From Vandiemenella viatica (taxonomy: Eukaryota > Arthropoda > Insecta > Orthoptera > Morabidae): a stretch of DNA of 64,000 nt. The stretch is from assembly GCA_031002005.1 (NCBI GenBank), contig JARYHS010008074.1:271003930-271067929 (forward strand), in the 5' to 3' direction. The notes beneath the pieces were generated by a model that had not been told where the DNA came from, did no database searches, and saw only the letters and a list, made by a program, of their open reading frames with translations. The translations under genes and the position numbers were made by a program. The number at the start of each line of letters is the position of its first letter. Position 1 is the first letter of the stretch. This document shows positions 33,513 to 46,240 of this stretch, piece after piece.

Positions 33513-33705
33513 AGGATTAGCTCAGTTATACAGGCTGTAGGCCAGTAATCTGGACCTGAGAGACGCTACGAGATCCAACCCCAATGTTGGCTGTTCTGAA
33601 ATGGTTTTCCGTGGTATTTCTTTTGACCTCCTAGCAAATGCTGGTACAGTGCCTTATTGACAGGCCACGGTCACTCCCTTATCAAATATTTCCTTTGTTT
33701 CTGCT
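33513..33705 (+). mobile_element. tRNA-derived SINE remnant
   Basis: GGATTAGCTCAGTTATACAG resembles an A box and CGAGATCCAACCCC a decayed B box. The body has GGTTTTCCGTGGTATTTC and GGCCACGGTCACTCCC, shared with the SINE at 11139. No target duplication was found. Confidence 0.65.
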
Positions 33706-33859
33706 ACATCAAGGCTGTCCAACCCTATGCCCACAAAGTTGGTCAAGCTTGCATTTGAGGAACCTAGTATGCCCCACGTGCAGAGAACTTCCAACAAGAA
33801 ACCACTCTACTATGGCAATTGCTGTTAGGGATACGTTATAGGTATTGTGGCAAGATTCA

Positions 33860-34790
33860 TAACACGAGGATATATTGAATTTGTTGGTGACAGAAAGTGC
33901 AGCTTACATGTTAAAAGCTGGAGAGTGTTTGAAGGCATTCCATCCTCAAATGGCCCTTGTCACCTGTCTAACTCATGGGCTCCACCGGGTAAATGAAAAA
34001 AATCCGGGAACAGCACCCTGTATAATTTCTTCAGTGAAGAAAGTATTCCTGTAAGTGCCAAGTCGGGTCATTACTTTTAGGGAAACGCTTCCATCAATAC
34101 TCTCCCTCCCGAACCAGTAGTAACATTATAGGGAACCTGCCTCTCAGCTGCAATACATTATGCAGAAATCTATGACAGCATCATGGAACTCTTTGAAAGC
34201 AATAGATTAAACTGAAATGGCATATCTGTTCGAATCATAGGAATGTGAGGAATGAGAATATCTTCAACTCTGAAAGGTCGTGTCAAGACTGTTGTTTCTG
34301 CGATTTTGTTCATTAATTTTTAATGACATGAAGCTGTTGCTATAGTAAATGCAAAGAAAGCATTGCACTCAGTACCAGCTGTACAGGGGTTGACCTATAT
34401 CAAGGCAAATTTTTACAACCTACAATTTTCAATCAAGAAGTTGGAAGGAGACACTCTACATTGAGTGCTTCAAATCATCCGAGAAGTGAGGGTCAAAGTG
34501 GTTCCCGGATCAGTTCGGTTGTCTGTCGCCAAGAAGCTGAAGGCTGTTTTAGTGCACAGTCCCAACTTTAAGACAATGGAGCAAATAGGCCATATACTCC
34601 TTGGGCTAAAAAAACAAGAAATATGCCTTGGAATATTAAGGAAATCGCTGATATGAAGTTTGCACCTCTTACCTCATGCGACGTGGAGCGTAATTTTTTC
34701 GTGTTAAAGAGAATTTTAATGGAAGACAGAAGAGGGTTTAATCTGTCAAAATATTCCACTGTTCAGTGTCATATTAGAAGTTTTAAATGA
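33860..34790 (+). pseudogene. hAT transposase pseudogene
   Basis: Scattered frames read YMLKAGECLKAFHPQM and TCLTHGLHRVNE, the RNase H-fold region of hAT transposases. Near the end SCDVERNFFVLKRIL and EDRRGFNLSKYS match the hAT C-terminal dimerisation motif (CDVERSFS...L..RR). Many stops intervene. Terminal repeats were not identified. Confidence 0.75.
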
Positions 34791-35029
34791 GTGGTTTAAA
34801 GTCCACAATAAAGACACAATGTTTCGAACATAGTAGTGTCTTACATCACATGTCTTAATGTGCAATTTCATGTTAGAAGTTTTGAAGGACTATTTGAGTT
34901 TGCATTATAAAGTCACTTTGTTTTTAACACTATGGCAGTATATATTCCAAATTTTAAATCTTATTTCCCTTAAAAATGTGTAAATTCCTAAATCAGTGTT
35001 ATAAAGACCTATAAAACCCTAATACATAA

Positions 35030-35931
35030 ATTGAATAAATCTAAATTTAGTTTTTTAGATACTAAACATCAGGGCTTAGTTATTAGAAACCAGCACTTAC
35101 TGCCACCTGAACAAAGATCCTCCACCTGCTGTCCAAGAAAATACAGGAATATTTACAGTTCAGTGGGTCTCTCCAAGTCTTACCCCATAATCCAGTTCAC
35201 TTCTTACTGCACAAAATCACCATGTGCCTAACTTTTACCTCCTTCAAAAAATCAATAAGCTTGGCAATCCAGGAAGCCCTATTGCTGCAGCACACAGATC
35301 GCCAACTGAAAGCATCTCTGCCTTGGTCGGCCAATACCTACAACCTATAGTAACAATTGATGTCACGTCCTTTACACAAAGATTCCCCACTGGCATGGCC
35401 TTAGGACCATGGAACATTTTCTATTTGAGTGCCCTCCCTATGACATCATCCCTTATCAAATTGGGCCACCTGGCATCTCTTCGAAGGCAACACCTATCAC
35501 CAAACCTGTGGCACTGTCATGGGCACCCACAAGGCCCCCTCTAAAGCTACTCTGTTCATGGTCCACTCGGCACAGACATTTTTGGAGAAAGTTCTTCTCA
35601 AACCCCCACATATGGCTCAAATTCATAGATGATATTTTTATGATCTGGACACACGGGGAAAACAATCTTATAAATTTCCTTAATACCCTTAACATGCCGA
35701 CATTCACACCCAGGCTACATTCTTGGGTGTGGGTTTGTCGCTCTCCAATGGCTACCTCAACTCCTCAGTCCCCCAACCTTAAACAATATCTCCTCTCTTA
35801 CAGTTGCCATCCATACCCTACCAAACATTCCATACCCTACAGTCTTTGCATTTGGGGTAGTTGTATATGCTTCGACAAACAAAAAACATTTCAAAAACAT
35901 TGATATCGTGCTACTATCCTCCGGCTTTGGT
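35030..35931 (+). pseudogene. Penelope-like element RT, first block
   Basis: The reading FYLLQKINKLGNPGSPI is the PLE RT motif 1-2 block, followed by SPTESISALVGQYLQPIV. The 35409-35903 piece has LKFIDDIFMIWTHGENNL, the catalytic F-x-D-D of this PLE type. It stops at the hAT insertion at 35932. Small frameshifts occur. The FIDD variant and sequence mark a PLE family different from the YVDD type at 7138-8292. Confidence 0.82.
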
Positions 35932-37719
35932 CAGGGCCGGCGTTTCGTGTTAGGGCCCGGGTGGGTAGTCAGACAAAAGTGAGGGGGAGGGAGTTCCCTG
36001 AAATGTTATTAGGTTATCATCGAGCGCTTTTTGATTGTGGATGTCTGTTCTAGACGCGCTTTGAGAATGGCAGCATAGGGTTGGCGTGTCGTAGCTAACA
36101 TGTAGCAGAACTTGTGACTTTTGAGATGAAATTTTGATGTTCTTATCCATTAGGCATGGCCAAATAATTCAACAATAGTGGCGGTGACTTATTTTATATG
36201 AATAACGATCTGTGTGTTATCACTTCATAAAAGCTGACTTTTCTAAAATGCACTTTCGTTCAATAAATCAACTGTACGCCAACCCCGTGTTGCGTGACAA
36301 TTGGTGGGGTGTCCCAGAGCGAACCGTTCTAACGATTTGAAGAAGTGGGTGGAATCGTTGTCGAATCGACTCTTTAACAACATTAGTACTTGATCATGCA
36401 CATCAAAATAAGATTTTCGAAAAAAGCCTTTAGCGGTTTCGAATCTGAGATTTTCACTCTTACCTTGGTAGAGGTATTTTGGAATTTTGCGCTGATGTGG
36501 GATTTGTGGTTCGTCGATTTCAAAGTTAATACCTTTAAATTTTGACTCTCGACCACAATACAGAACATCAGTAGTTGCTTCTATCTTCTTATGCGATTCA
36601 AAATCATATAGGTTCGATTTCTGTAGATCTGCATTCAAAATTTGTCACCGTTGTTAAATAGAAGATACACTCAAATGATTCCATATAGCAGCAAAATCCA
36701 GAAGCCGAGCGACAGCTCTATCTAATTCTCTGGTTAAAGAATGATCATATAAAAATTGCATCAGCTGCTTTTAAAATGGATAAATACAAAACCACAATTT
36801 AAAAATTAGTATTAAACTAATAATCTTTAAAAAATACCTTGTCGATCAATAGGCTGCAAGAGAAGGCAATTCATCATTAGTTCCCTTTCCTATCGCGATT
36901 TGCAGTTTCTTAAATTGTCCAAGTCGTTTCGACGAGTCTCGCACGAAGTTTATCAAATGTTTTATTGTTCCAATAAATTTTCTCGCTGTTTAGATCTCCC
37001 AATTCCCATATCTGTCTAGTACACTAGCTGAAGGAAAAAGGACTTCAACTGAAAGAAGGTCCTCTTAATTGGTAGCAATTGGACGCTTGGAAATATTCTG
37101 TTTTCACTATTAGTCCGCAAGTTTGTCAGCTCCGCCCAACAGTGTTGCTAGCGAAAAATTGTTCATCGAAAGCAGCTTTAATTTATGATTAAAAAAGAAG
37201 CTATTTAAAAGGAGAAAAGGCTGCTAAATTTTTGTTTTTAAAATATAACTTACCACTTTTAACTTTCCGAATATTCGTTACACTAATTAGAAAACTACTA
37301 TTTAAAAGTCAGTTACTGACTGATTGATTTGATTATTAAAATAAACATTATTTCACTTGTTGTCTTTATTAAATAGAAGTGCCTGACACTAAATTAAGAT
37401 TCTGTGACACTAAATGACATTTTCAAATAACTTTGGCTTGTTTCTGCTTCCATAATGTCATTTCCGTTATATCTCTAGTACATACGCGTGAAGGTTCAAA
37501 ACTTACATACTTATTCGTGTAAATAGCGAAGAACAAGAATCTTACTTTTACTTTCACGATTTTAACTGTCGGCTAACTTTACAAGGCCATCTTGTAAAGT
37601 TCCAGTTGATCCTACGTCTAACGACGGTGCAAATTTATCTTCCACGTTCTACTGTCCTTTTAGCGTTATCTACACTCAATTCGTTTCTCCTTTTCAGCCT
37701 TACAATGAATTTACACACT

Positions 37720-37773
<54 letters not shown>

Positions 37774-38140
37774 AGAATACATACGGATTCAGCCGAAACG
37801 CCTTCGAGATACAGTAATGCAGTTTTCACACACAAGTGTTTTGGATATACGATATTCTACTGTAGCATTCTTGCTTTCACTCACAACAATTGTTTGTACA
37901 GTAGCCGACATCTGGGGTGGCGGTATTTATTGAAGCATCAACGGAACTAATGGCGTTGTTGTGGGTACAGTCTGTTTCAATGATGAAACTAACATGCGTC
38001 GCTGGTCTATTCTTTTTTTTTCCCTCTTCTTTCCTCTATGCACGCTCAGTCACCCTAAAATCCGGGTGGGTAAAATACCCACCCAGAATTTCCCGGGTGG
38101 GTACTGCTACCCACCACACCCACATTATCCGCCGGCCCTG
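35932..38140. mobile_element. hAT element, 2.2 kb, inserted in the PLE
   Basis: The termini are CAGGGCCGGCG and CGCCGGCCCTG (perfect 11-bp TIR), flanked by GCTTTGGT (35924-35931) and GCTTAGGT (38141-38148), an 8-bp duplication with one mismatch. Subterminal ACCCACCC / GGGTGGGT words occur at both ends. It includes a transposase remnant at 36243-36638 and a T run of about 50 bases at 37724-37772. Confidence 0.92.
36243..36638 (-). pseudogene. hAT transposase fragment within the 2.2-kb element
   Basis: The 131-aa reading with RKIPKYLYQG, FRKSYFDVHDQVLMLLKSRF and HFFKSLERFALG fits the region of ZMYM1-like hAT transposases just before the dimerisation domain. The rest of the protein is missing, so the element is non-autonomous. 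Confidence 0.7.
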
Positions 38141-38478
38141 GCTTAGGTAAACAAACAGCATTCATGGGCAACATTACAACCAGCCCATCAATCATCATAA
38201 ACCCTCCAAAACCAATCACAGTTCAGTCCTGGTCACTCAATATTACCCAGGCCTTGAATCCATCAATAGAATCCTTCTGCAGGGTTATTATTTCCTGCAA
38301 ACTGTCCAGAAATGAGATCCATTCTTCTCAAAATCATACCTGTGCCACCCAGAACTTGTTTCAGTAGGCCTCCAAAACTCGGCCAACTCCTAGCTCTCAA
38401 ACATAGTCCTCTACCTCACAACAGTCAGCCCCTGCACTCTTTCCCGTGCAACAGATCTCGCTGTGAGATGTGAACATG
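38141..38478 (+). pseudogene. PLE block 2: linker before the endonuclease
   Basis: The reading resumes after the hAT with words of the PLE linker and reaches PCNRSRCEM at about 38445-38470, the Cys-rich entry to the GIY-YIG domain. It is cut at 38478 by the long-inverted-repeat element. Confidence 0.7.
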
Positions 38479-40946
38479 AGTAGTGTGACAAGGGGCGTGT
38501 GAGCCCACGTGTATTCTTATGGGAGGGCGAGTGAGCCCATTCGTAAATCCTCTAGCTGTCAAATAAGGTATGAAAAGGCCATTATAATATTCAAATGAGG
38601 CCACGTGCCACTTCTGAACCCAAGTTACGGGTCGTGAATTGTATACTAATGATGGTCGGTCCCTTTTTATGGACGCATGTGTGACCCCCGGATCATAAAT
38701 CGTCTAAATGGGGTCGTAAATGGGAATAATATTCAAATGAGGCCACGTGCCACTTCTTAACCCAAGTTACGAGTCATAAATAATATTCTAATGATTTTCG
38801 ATCCCTTTTCATGGACGCAGGTGTGAGCTCATATCGTACAGCGCTAACTTAACTCAAAGGGGTAATAATATTCAAATGAGACCGGTGCCACGTGCCACTT
38901 CTTAGCCTGACTGAGGGGCCGTGTTATGGAAGGGGGTGTGAGCTCAGATCATCTAAATGTAGTAAATAATAATATACTAGTGAGGGCGGCACCACCACCC
39001 TCAAAGAAGTTGCCGCCACCTCCCCTCCCAAAGGGGTCGTTGCGTGGGTTACGTAATAATTTCAAGAAATGCGATCCGCGGCACCATTTATGCTAATCAC
39101 CCACGTGCGCGCCTGACCACAGCTTGCAGATATAGGTCTGGAGTGTATGCGCTGCGCATAAAAATTTCTCAATTACATGGCCGTTTTTTATATACTTAAA
39201 ATATTAGTTATTCACAAATTCATCGAGTTTTCCAAAAAATATTCATTAATCACGATTTTGAATTTAATTCAATTGATTAAGATTGAACTATTGTCTATTA
39301 TTCGCCTTTTTCCTCTTAGTCAGGTGGTCGTGGGTTCGAAGTTCAAAAACAGGTAACGCAAGTTTTAATCTTTACATCGTGTTACGACGTATGAAAGAAC
39401 AACAAAATTTTCTGACAAGAACAGAGAAATTAACCCCAACAAAATCGGTTCGCTTATTTCCGAGATACGAAATATTATTGTTTAGAGCTATTTACTGCTC
39501 CGCCAGACTGAATCCGCCGACCCCTACTTTGAATATATTATCCCTCCACTGGGGCCGGCAGCAGGTATAGCAGAAGTCGGCCGGCAACACATACAAAAGC
39601 AGGAAGCGTCCCCCCCCCCCCCTATCCCGCAGTGGGATAGCAGAGAGGGAGAGAAAAAAACACCCTCTAAGAAACACGATTCCTTACACCAGACGTTTTA
39701 AAATCGCTTCGTCAGCCTAATTCATATGCATTACCATCTGGAGTGTACTGTCCGCTGCCCCAGTTCACTGTCCACATTAACATGTCTTGTAATATTAAGA
39801 ATTAACCTTTCTACAGAGCAGAACCTGTGTGTTTAATGGCTAACAGATCCACAGATAATCACAAATTCCCCGATTCCACTTACAGAAATGAATAGCACGG
39901 TTAGTTTTCACAAGGGGATATGTGCATTCTTACTTCTGTAGTTAATTCCACACTTATATTTCATTTAATTATTCGCAAATTCATCGATTTTGTAAAATAA
40001 TTTGTATTAATCACGATTTTATACTTAATTAAGTTGATTATGATTGAAATGCGGTATAACATTCACTTCTTCCTCGTATTGTTTTAATCTTTTTTATTCA
40101 TTGGATACCAAATAATCCGTAGACACAGTACATTTTATGCTTAGGAACATGCCTTGTAGTATCATACAAACAGCAATTTTATTTTACTTCAAGGTATTTT
40201 GGCAAGTCTTTCTGTGGGTTAATTAGGTTTTTCTGCAGCCGTCGCCCTCTTTATTGAGTAACTATGAGAATTTTGTGACAGAGCGTGGTGGGTGAGAGGT
40301 AACGCTCTGGCCTTGCTATTAATAGCACTCTGCAGTCTATCATAATGTGTTATACTTTTCCCATGTATGTTTAATTGCAAATAATTAATAATTTATTGCT
40401 GTATGACACATATATACACTAAGAAGAAATATTCACAACTTTTCCCTGCGCTATTCACAACAGAGGCACGTTTTCTTGGGGATATTAATGTCTGAACAGG
40501 AGAAAATATTAATCAAGGAATACTGCCTCACTGAAGCTCCTTTCTTAGCAAACATTATTGACGGATTAAGAAAAACTTAATTTACATTTGTACTATGTTG
40601 TTGTGACGCAGGTTTAGACATTTCATATGTTTTTGAAATTACAGAAATGCATTTTTCAAAGGTTTCGTTAAGACTTGTGATGGACACTGGAGAAAATATT
40701 TAGTTACCTCAACGACATATCGAGTCTTCTTCTCGTCGAGGGGATTTATTCTGCTGGAGGATGCTTGAGTCTTGCGATTTGAATGTCTGCAAAACGTGGA
40801 GTTCTTCGTGATAAATTTATAAACTTTGAGAAACAAATCACTGTCACAATTTTTTTAAAGTATGCAAGTATGCTGTACACACTACAAGGCATAGACACAT
40901 AGAGCATCATAGGACACCAAGATACATAAAAATATTAAAACACACA
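38479..40946 (+). repeat. Left inverted-repeat arm
   Basis: Matches the complement of 43756-46234 with high identity: an internal 65-aa reading differs at two residues between arms. The outer 0.5 kb has a subrepeat of about 140 bp marked by CAAATGAGGCCACGTGCCAC at about 38594, 38736 and 38872. Confidence 0.93.
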
Positions 40947-43755
40947 CCAAATGTACAACGAAGATACTGACTGCAAGTCACATATTGTTACATGCACGAA
41001 GGACCGACAATACCATTAGAAACCACTGTTTGCTGCGTAATGGTAACTATGCCAAAACGTTTTGGTAGTTTGGATTCCACGGTAAACTCAAGGACCTCTG
41101 TACTGTGTAGTACTATCGGATTAGGTTAGATAAGCTTGTAAAGAGGTGGTCGTCCTACCTGTGACACCACGATCGTCGACCATCACATGCATACAGGCAG
41201 GAAAATACTTTCATCACTAAAGACAGAAAAGCTTCGTTCTATAGTGCCTTAAGCTTTGAGTTGTTAAATTCCTATCTGTTGAAATCCCATTAAATTTCAA
41301 GTACAGAAACAGAACATAGCATACTTCTGAATCCGCTCGGAGCTCATATCGTATATTATCTGCACACATTTTTAACATGATTCTAATCACTTTTCAATTT
41401 TTTGAAGAGTGCACCGGGCATCCTTCGAAGAGATATTTCCAAAATCAATGATCAGAATGAATCCTGCAACACACGCAGAAACCTCTCCGCAAATAACCTT
41501 ACACACGCACACAGCAACGTAACATCAACACACATAGACCAAATCAAGTCCTCAACAGAGTTAAAAAGGTTAGCAAAGTGGTATCTTTATGAAGTTTATT
41601 CATCACTGAAATGGGCCAAAGAAAAGCGTGATATCTGTGTAAATTGAGTGTTCGGCTGATAAGGCAGTCTCCAGGAAGAAGAAGAAGAAAAAAAGGATGA
41701 CAACTGGACAGACGTGTGCATCACAGAGTTCAATGTTATCAATTGCCTAACCATCAGTAGACATACAAGCCGTCATAACTTACATTATGTTAGGGTAAAT
41801 TCAGGTCAGCTGCGCTGGATAAAATGTTGCATTGTGTTAACAAGCGTGCTTGGTGTACAGTCAATTGCTCTCTTTGGCCAAAGTCGTAGTGCTGTGGATA
41901 TGATGTTTGTGATACTACATGCATGTGAAAAGTATAAATAAACAAAATACCTTATACATGAAACTCTTTGTTTTTTTTTACCCACCTTCCATTAAAAAGT
42001 CCTTAGGTTAGGTTAGGTATGTGAAGTGAGCGTTGTTATATTGCATTAGACGACGGAAATAATTTGGGGTAGGGCTATAGTCACGTGCACTAGTTATCAC
42101 AGTGTTGTTCTGATGACATCGTTGAGACATGGAATTCCTAAGGTTCTTCACCTTCCCGAAGTGGCTTGAGCCCTTAAAAACTCGATCCCTTGGGCCAAGC
42201 GTTTTAAAATCGCATTTATTCATTCATACTGAAAATCGCTTAAAATAAAAAGTGCTGTACCAATTCCATCATGTTAGGAAATCTATGTGATGCATATTTT
42301 CCACACATACCACCTTTCCATCATGATAGGGTGCGCATGGGATTGAAACAACAAATATGAGCATCATAGCACTGAATGTATACGATCCAAGGCGCTAACA
42401 GAACGTATCAGACAAATTAACGCACAAGGCATAGCTAAAACCGCTATCATCAGTAAATTTACAAACCTACATAACTTTAATTAAACTCAGGTGAATATAG
42501 GATGTGTGCCATTTTGGGATAAGATACGTTAGGTTAGCCCAAGTTAGGTTAGTACACTACATCTTAGCAATAACTCAGTTTTCTGTAGCTTGGCACAATG
42601 AGTATGACTAACTTAAATCTCGATCGGAGTGTTACAGTTATGCACACGATTTACTCAATTTCGCTTGTGAAACATATACTTCATCTAATGAAGGTAGGAT
42701 AAGTTAGTGTAAGCTAGCAGTAATTGAGGTTACTGCAGGTGTATCATGCTAGGCAAGCCCAGCATGTTACGTGTTAGCTCAAATTAACGCGATTCCCAGT
42801 CCAGATGTTCATTATTATCTATTGTAGTAGTACTTTAGACACAAATAGCCGTTTTTCGCCTAGAGTCTCTGCGATCACTTTGACAACGAAAAACGCGTTT
42901 AGTGTTGTTTGTGTCGGTAGGAAGGGATGATTTTTTATTCATAGCCAATTGAGCAATTTTTTTTCTTTGTTTATTTGGCCGGGAGTCCTCGAATAGCTAT
43001 TCACATTATAAAGTAACAGAGTTTGGATTTGCCACGCGCTCCGTCTATGTCGTGGCTAACAAGCCTACAGTATTGTGTTTCGCGATGGGCAGAGAAGCCT
43101 TTAAACAATTTCGTTTTTGTGGATGGGTCATTTGATCTTCACTCTTCAGCTACTTAAAAACTACTACTATCAGTATGCATACGATCCATTATATCTTATA
43201 TTAAGAGGTTTGGAAACTATGTGACGAGTATTCACCTCACATACAATCTTCCCATCATGATAGGGTGTGCGAAGGATGGAAATAGCATAACTTACATTAA
43301 AAACAGGTTTCTATAGGATTTTACACTGTGTGCGATATTGGGGTAAGATACGTTAGTGTTGCCCAAGTTAGGTTAGTCCATCACATCTTAGCAGTAACTA
43401 AGGTTACTGTAGGCCGGCATATTGAGTAAGGCTAAGTTAAATCTCGATTGAGGTGTTAGAGTTATATGCACCATTCATTCAAAATCGCTTGTGAAGCGTT
43501 TACTTCATGTAATGAAGTTGGGATAAGTTAGCTCAGATTAACCCTTATTTTTCACAAACTGGAGGCACGTGTGAAGCTACAACTTTATGTAATGAGTGTG
43601 GGACACACTAGAGTATTACCACACTTTTAGGTTAATCAACCATCACACCCTAGCAGTAATTTGAGGTTATTGTAGGTAAGATATGTTAGGCAGGCCCAAC
43701 TTGTTATGTGTTAGGTTAGGTTAACGCGCTCGCGCGTTAATCTAACCTAACACAA
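40947..43755. other. Single-copy spacer of the long-inverted-repeat element
   Basis: No gene recognised; an 81-aa reading at 41402-41647 (plus) and a 75-aa reading at 41714-41941 (plus) have no family motif. A block of about 0.5 kb occurs twice in direct orientation (about 42300-42790 and 43240-43735), sharing CATCATGATAGGGTG, AAGATACGTTAG and CTTGTGAA words. GGTTAGGTTAG words are frequent, including three TTAGG in a row at 42005-42019. Confidence 0.55.
43708..43753. repeat. 46-bp near-perfect palindrome at the inner edge of the right arm
   Basis: GTGTTAGGTTAGGTTAACGC is followed by a short GC-rich centre and the complement GCGTTAATCTAACCTAACAC, with one mismatch per arm. It ends 2 bp before the inverted arm starts. 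Confidence 0.88.
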
Positions 43756-46234
43756 TGTGTTTTAATATTTTTATGTGTCTTGGTGTACTATGATGCTCTA
43801 TGTGTCTATGCCTTGTAGTGTGTACAGCATACTTGCATACTTTAAAAAAATTGTGACAGCGATTTGTTTCTGAAAGATTATAAATTTATCACGAAGAACT
43901 CCACGTTTTGCAGACATTCAAATCGCAAGACTCAAGCATCCTCCAGCAGAATAAATCCCCTCGACGAGAAGAAGACTCGATATGTCGTTGAGGTAACTAA
44001 ACATTTTCTCCAGTGTCCATCACAAGTCTTAACGAAACCTTTGAAAAATGCATTTCTGTAATTTCAAAAACATATGAAATGTCTAAACCTGCGTCAAAAC
44101 AACATAATACAAATGTAAATTAAGTTTTTCTTAATCCGTCAATAATGTTTGCTAAGAAAGGAGCTTCAGTGAGGCAGTATTCCTTGATTAATATTTTCCC
44201 CTGTTCAGACATTAATATCCCCAAGAAAACGTGCCTCTGTTGTGAATAGCGCAGGGAAAAGTTGTGAATATTTCTTCTTAGTGTATATATGTGTCATACA
44301 GCAATAAATTATTAATTATTTGCAATTAAACATACATGGGCAAAGTATAACGCATTATGATAGACTGCAGAGTGCTATTAATAGCGAGGCCAGAGCGTTA
44401 CCTCTCACCCACCACGCTCTGTCACAAAATTCTCATAGTTACTCAATAAAGAGGGCGACGGCTGCAGAAAAAACCTAATTAACCCACAGAAAGACTTGCC
44501 AAAATACCTTGAAGTAAAATAAAATTGCTGTTTGTATAATACTACAAGGCATGTTCCTAAGCATAAAATGTACTGTGTCTACGGATTATTTGGTATCCAA
44601 TGAATAAAAAAAATTAAAACAATACGAGGAAAAAGTGAATGTTATACCGCATTTCAATCATAATCAACTTAATTAAGTATAAAATCGTGATTAATACAAA
44701 TTATTTTACAAAATCGATGAATTTGCGAATAATTAAATGAAATATAAGTGTGGAATTAACTACAGAAGTAAGAATGCACATATCCCCTTGAAAACTAACC
44801 GTGCTATTCATTTCTGTAAGTGGAATCGGGGAATTTGTGATTATCTGTGAATCTGTTAGCTTGGCCTATTAAACACACAGGTTCTGCTCTGTAGAAAGGT
44901 TAATTCTTAATATTACAAGACATGTTAATGTGGACAGTGAACTGGGGCAGCGGACAGTACACTCCAGATGGTAATGCATATGAATTAGGCTGACGAAGCG
45001 ATTTTAAAACGTCTGGTGTAAGGAATCGTGTTTCTTAGAGGGTGTTTTTTTTTCTCTCCCTCTCTGCTATCCCACTGCGGGGGGGATGGGGGAGGGGGGA
45101 CGCTTCCTGCTTTTGTATGTGTTGCCGGCCGACTTCTGCTATACCTGCTGCCGGCCCCAGTGGAGGGATAATATATTCAAAGTAGGGGTCGGCGGATTCA
45201 GTCTGGCGGAGCAGTAAATAGCTCTAAACAATAATATTTCGTATCTCGGAAATAAGCGAACCGATTTTGTTGGGGTTAATTTCTCTGTTCTTGTCAGAAA
45301 ATTTTGTTGTTCTTTCATACGTCGTAACACGATTTAAAGATTAAAACTTGCGTTACCTGTTTTTGAACTTCGAACCCACGACCACCTGACTAAGAGGAAA
45401 AAGGCGAATAATAGACAATAGTTCAATCTTAATCAATTGAATTAAATACAAAATCGTGATTAATTAATATTTTTTGGAAAACTCGATGAATTTGTGAATA
45501 ACTAATATTTTAAGTATATAAAAAACGGCCATGTAATTGAGAAATTTTTATGCGCAGCGCATACACTCCAGACCTATATCTGCAAGCTGTGGTCAGGCGC
45601 GCACGTGGGTGATTAGCATAAATGGTGCCGCGGTTCGCATTTCCTGAAATTATTATGTAACCCACGCAACGACCCTATTGGGAGGGGAGGAGGCGGCAAC
45701 TTCTTTGAGGGTGGTGGTGCCGCCCTCACTAGTATATTATTATTTACTACATTTAGATGATCTGAGCTCACACCCCCTTCCATAACACGGCCTCTCAGTC
45801 AGGCTAAGAAGTGGCACGTGGCACCGGTCTCATTTGAATATTATTTATTACCCCTTTGAGTTAAGTTAGCGCTGTACGATATGAGCTCACACCTGCGTCC
45901 ATGAAAAGGGATCGAAAATCATTAGTATATTATTTATGACCTGTAACTTGGGTTAAGAATTGGCACGTGGCCTCATTTGAATATTATTCCCATTTACGAC
46001 CCCATTTAGACGATTTATGCTCCGGGGGTCACATCTGCATCCATGAAAAGGGACCGACCCTCATTAGTATACAATTCACGACCCATAACTTGGGTTAAGA
46101 AGTGACACGTGGCCTCATTTGAAAATTATAATGGCCTTTTCATACCTTTTTTGACAGCTGGAGGATTTACGAATGGGCTCACTCACCCTCCCATAAGAAT
46201 ACACGTGGGATCACACGCCCCTTGTCACACTACT
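43756..46234 (-). repeat. Right inverted-repeat arm
   Basis: Complement of 38479-40946. The arms differ mostly by single bases and by length of a C/G run (39611-39622 against 45080-45100). Confidence 0.93.
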
Positions 46235-46240
46235 AACATA

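Larger units (their letters stand above)
38479..46234. mobile_element. 7.76-kb element with 2.5-kb terminal inverted repeats, Polinton-like ends
   Basis: The termini are AGTAGTGTGACAAGGGGCG and its complement, flanked by AACATG (38473-38478) and AACATA (46235-46240). Terminal AG...CT and a 6-bp duplication are hallmarks of Polinton/Maverick elements, but no polymerase, integrase or capsid gene is present, so it would be a non-autonomous derivative. PLE coding to left and right shows the boundaries are true insertion points. Confidence 0.7.

Noticed and set aside
42005..42019. Interstitial telomere
   Set aside because: Only three TTAGG units in a region already rich in GGTTAG words; too short.
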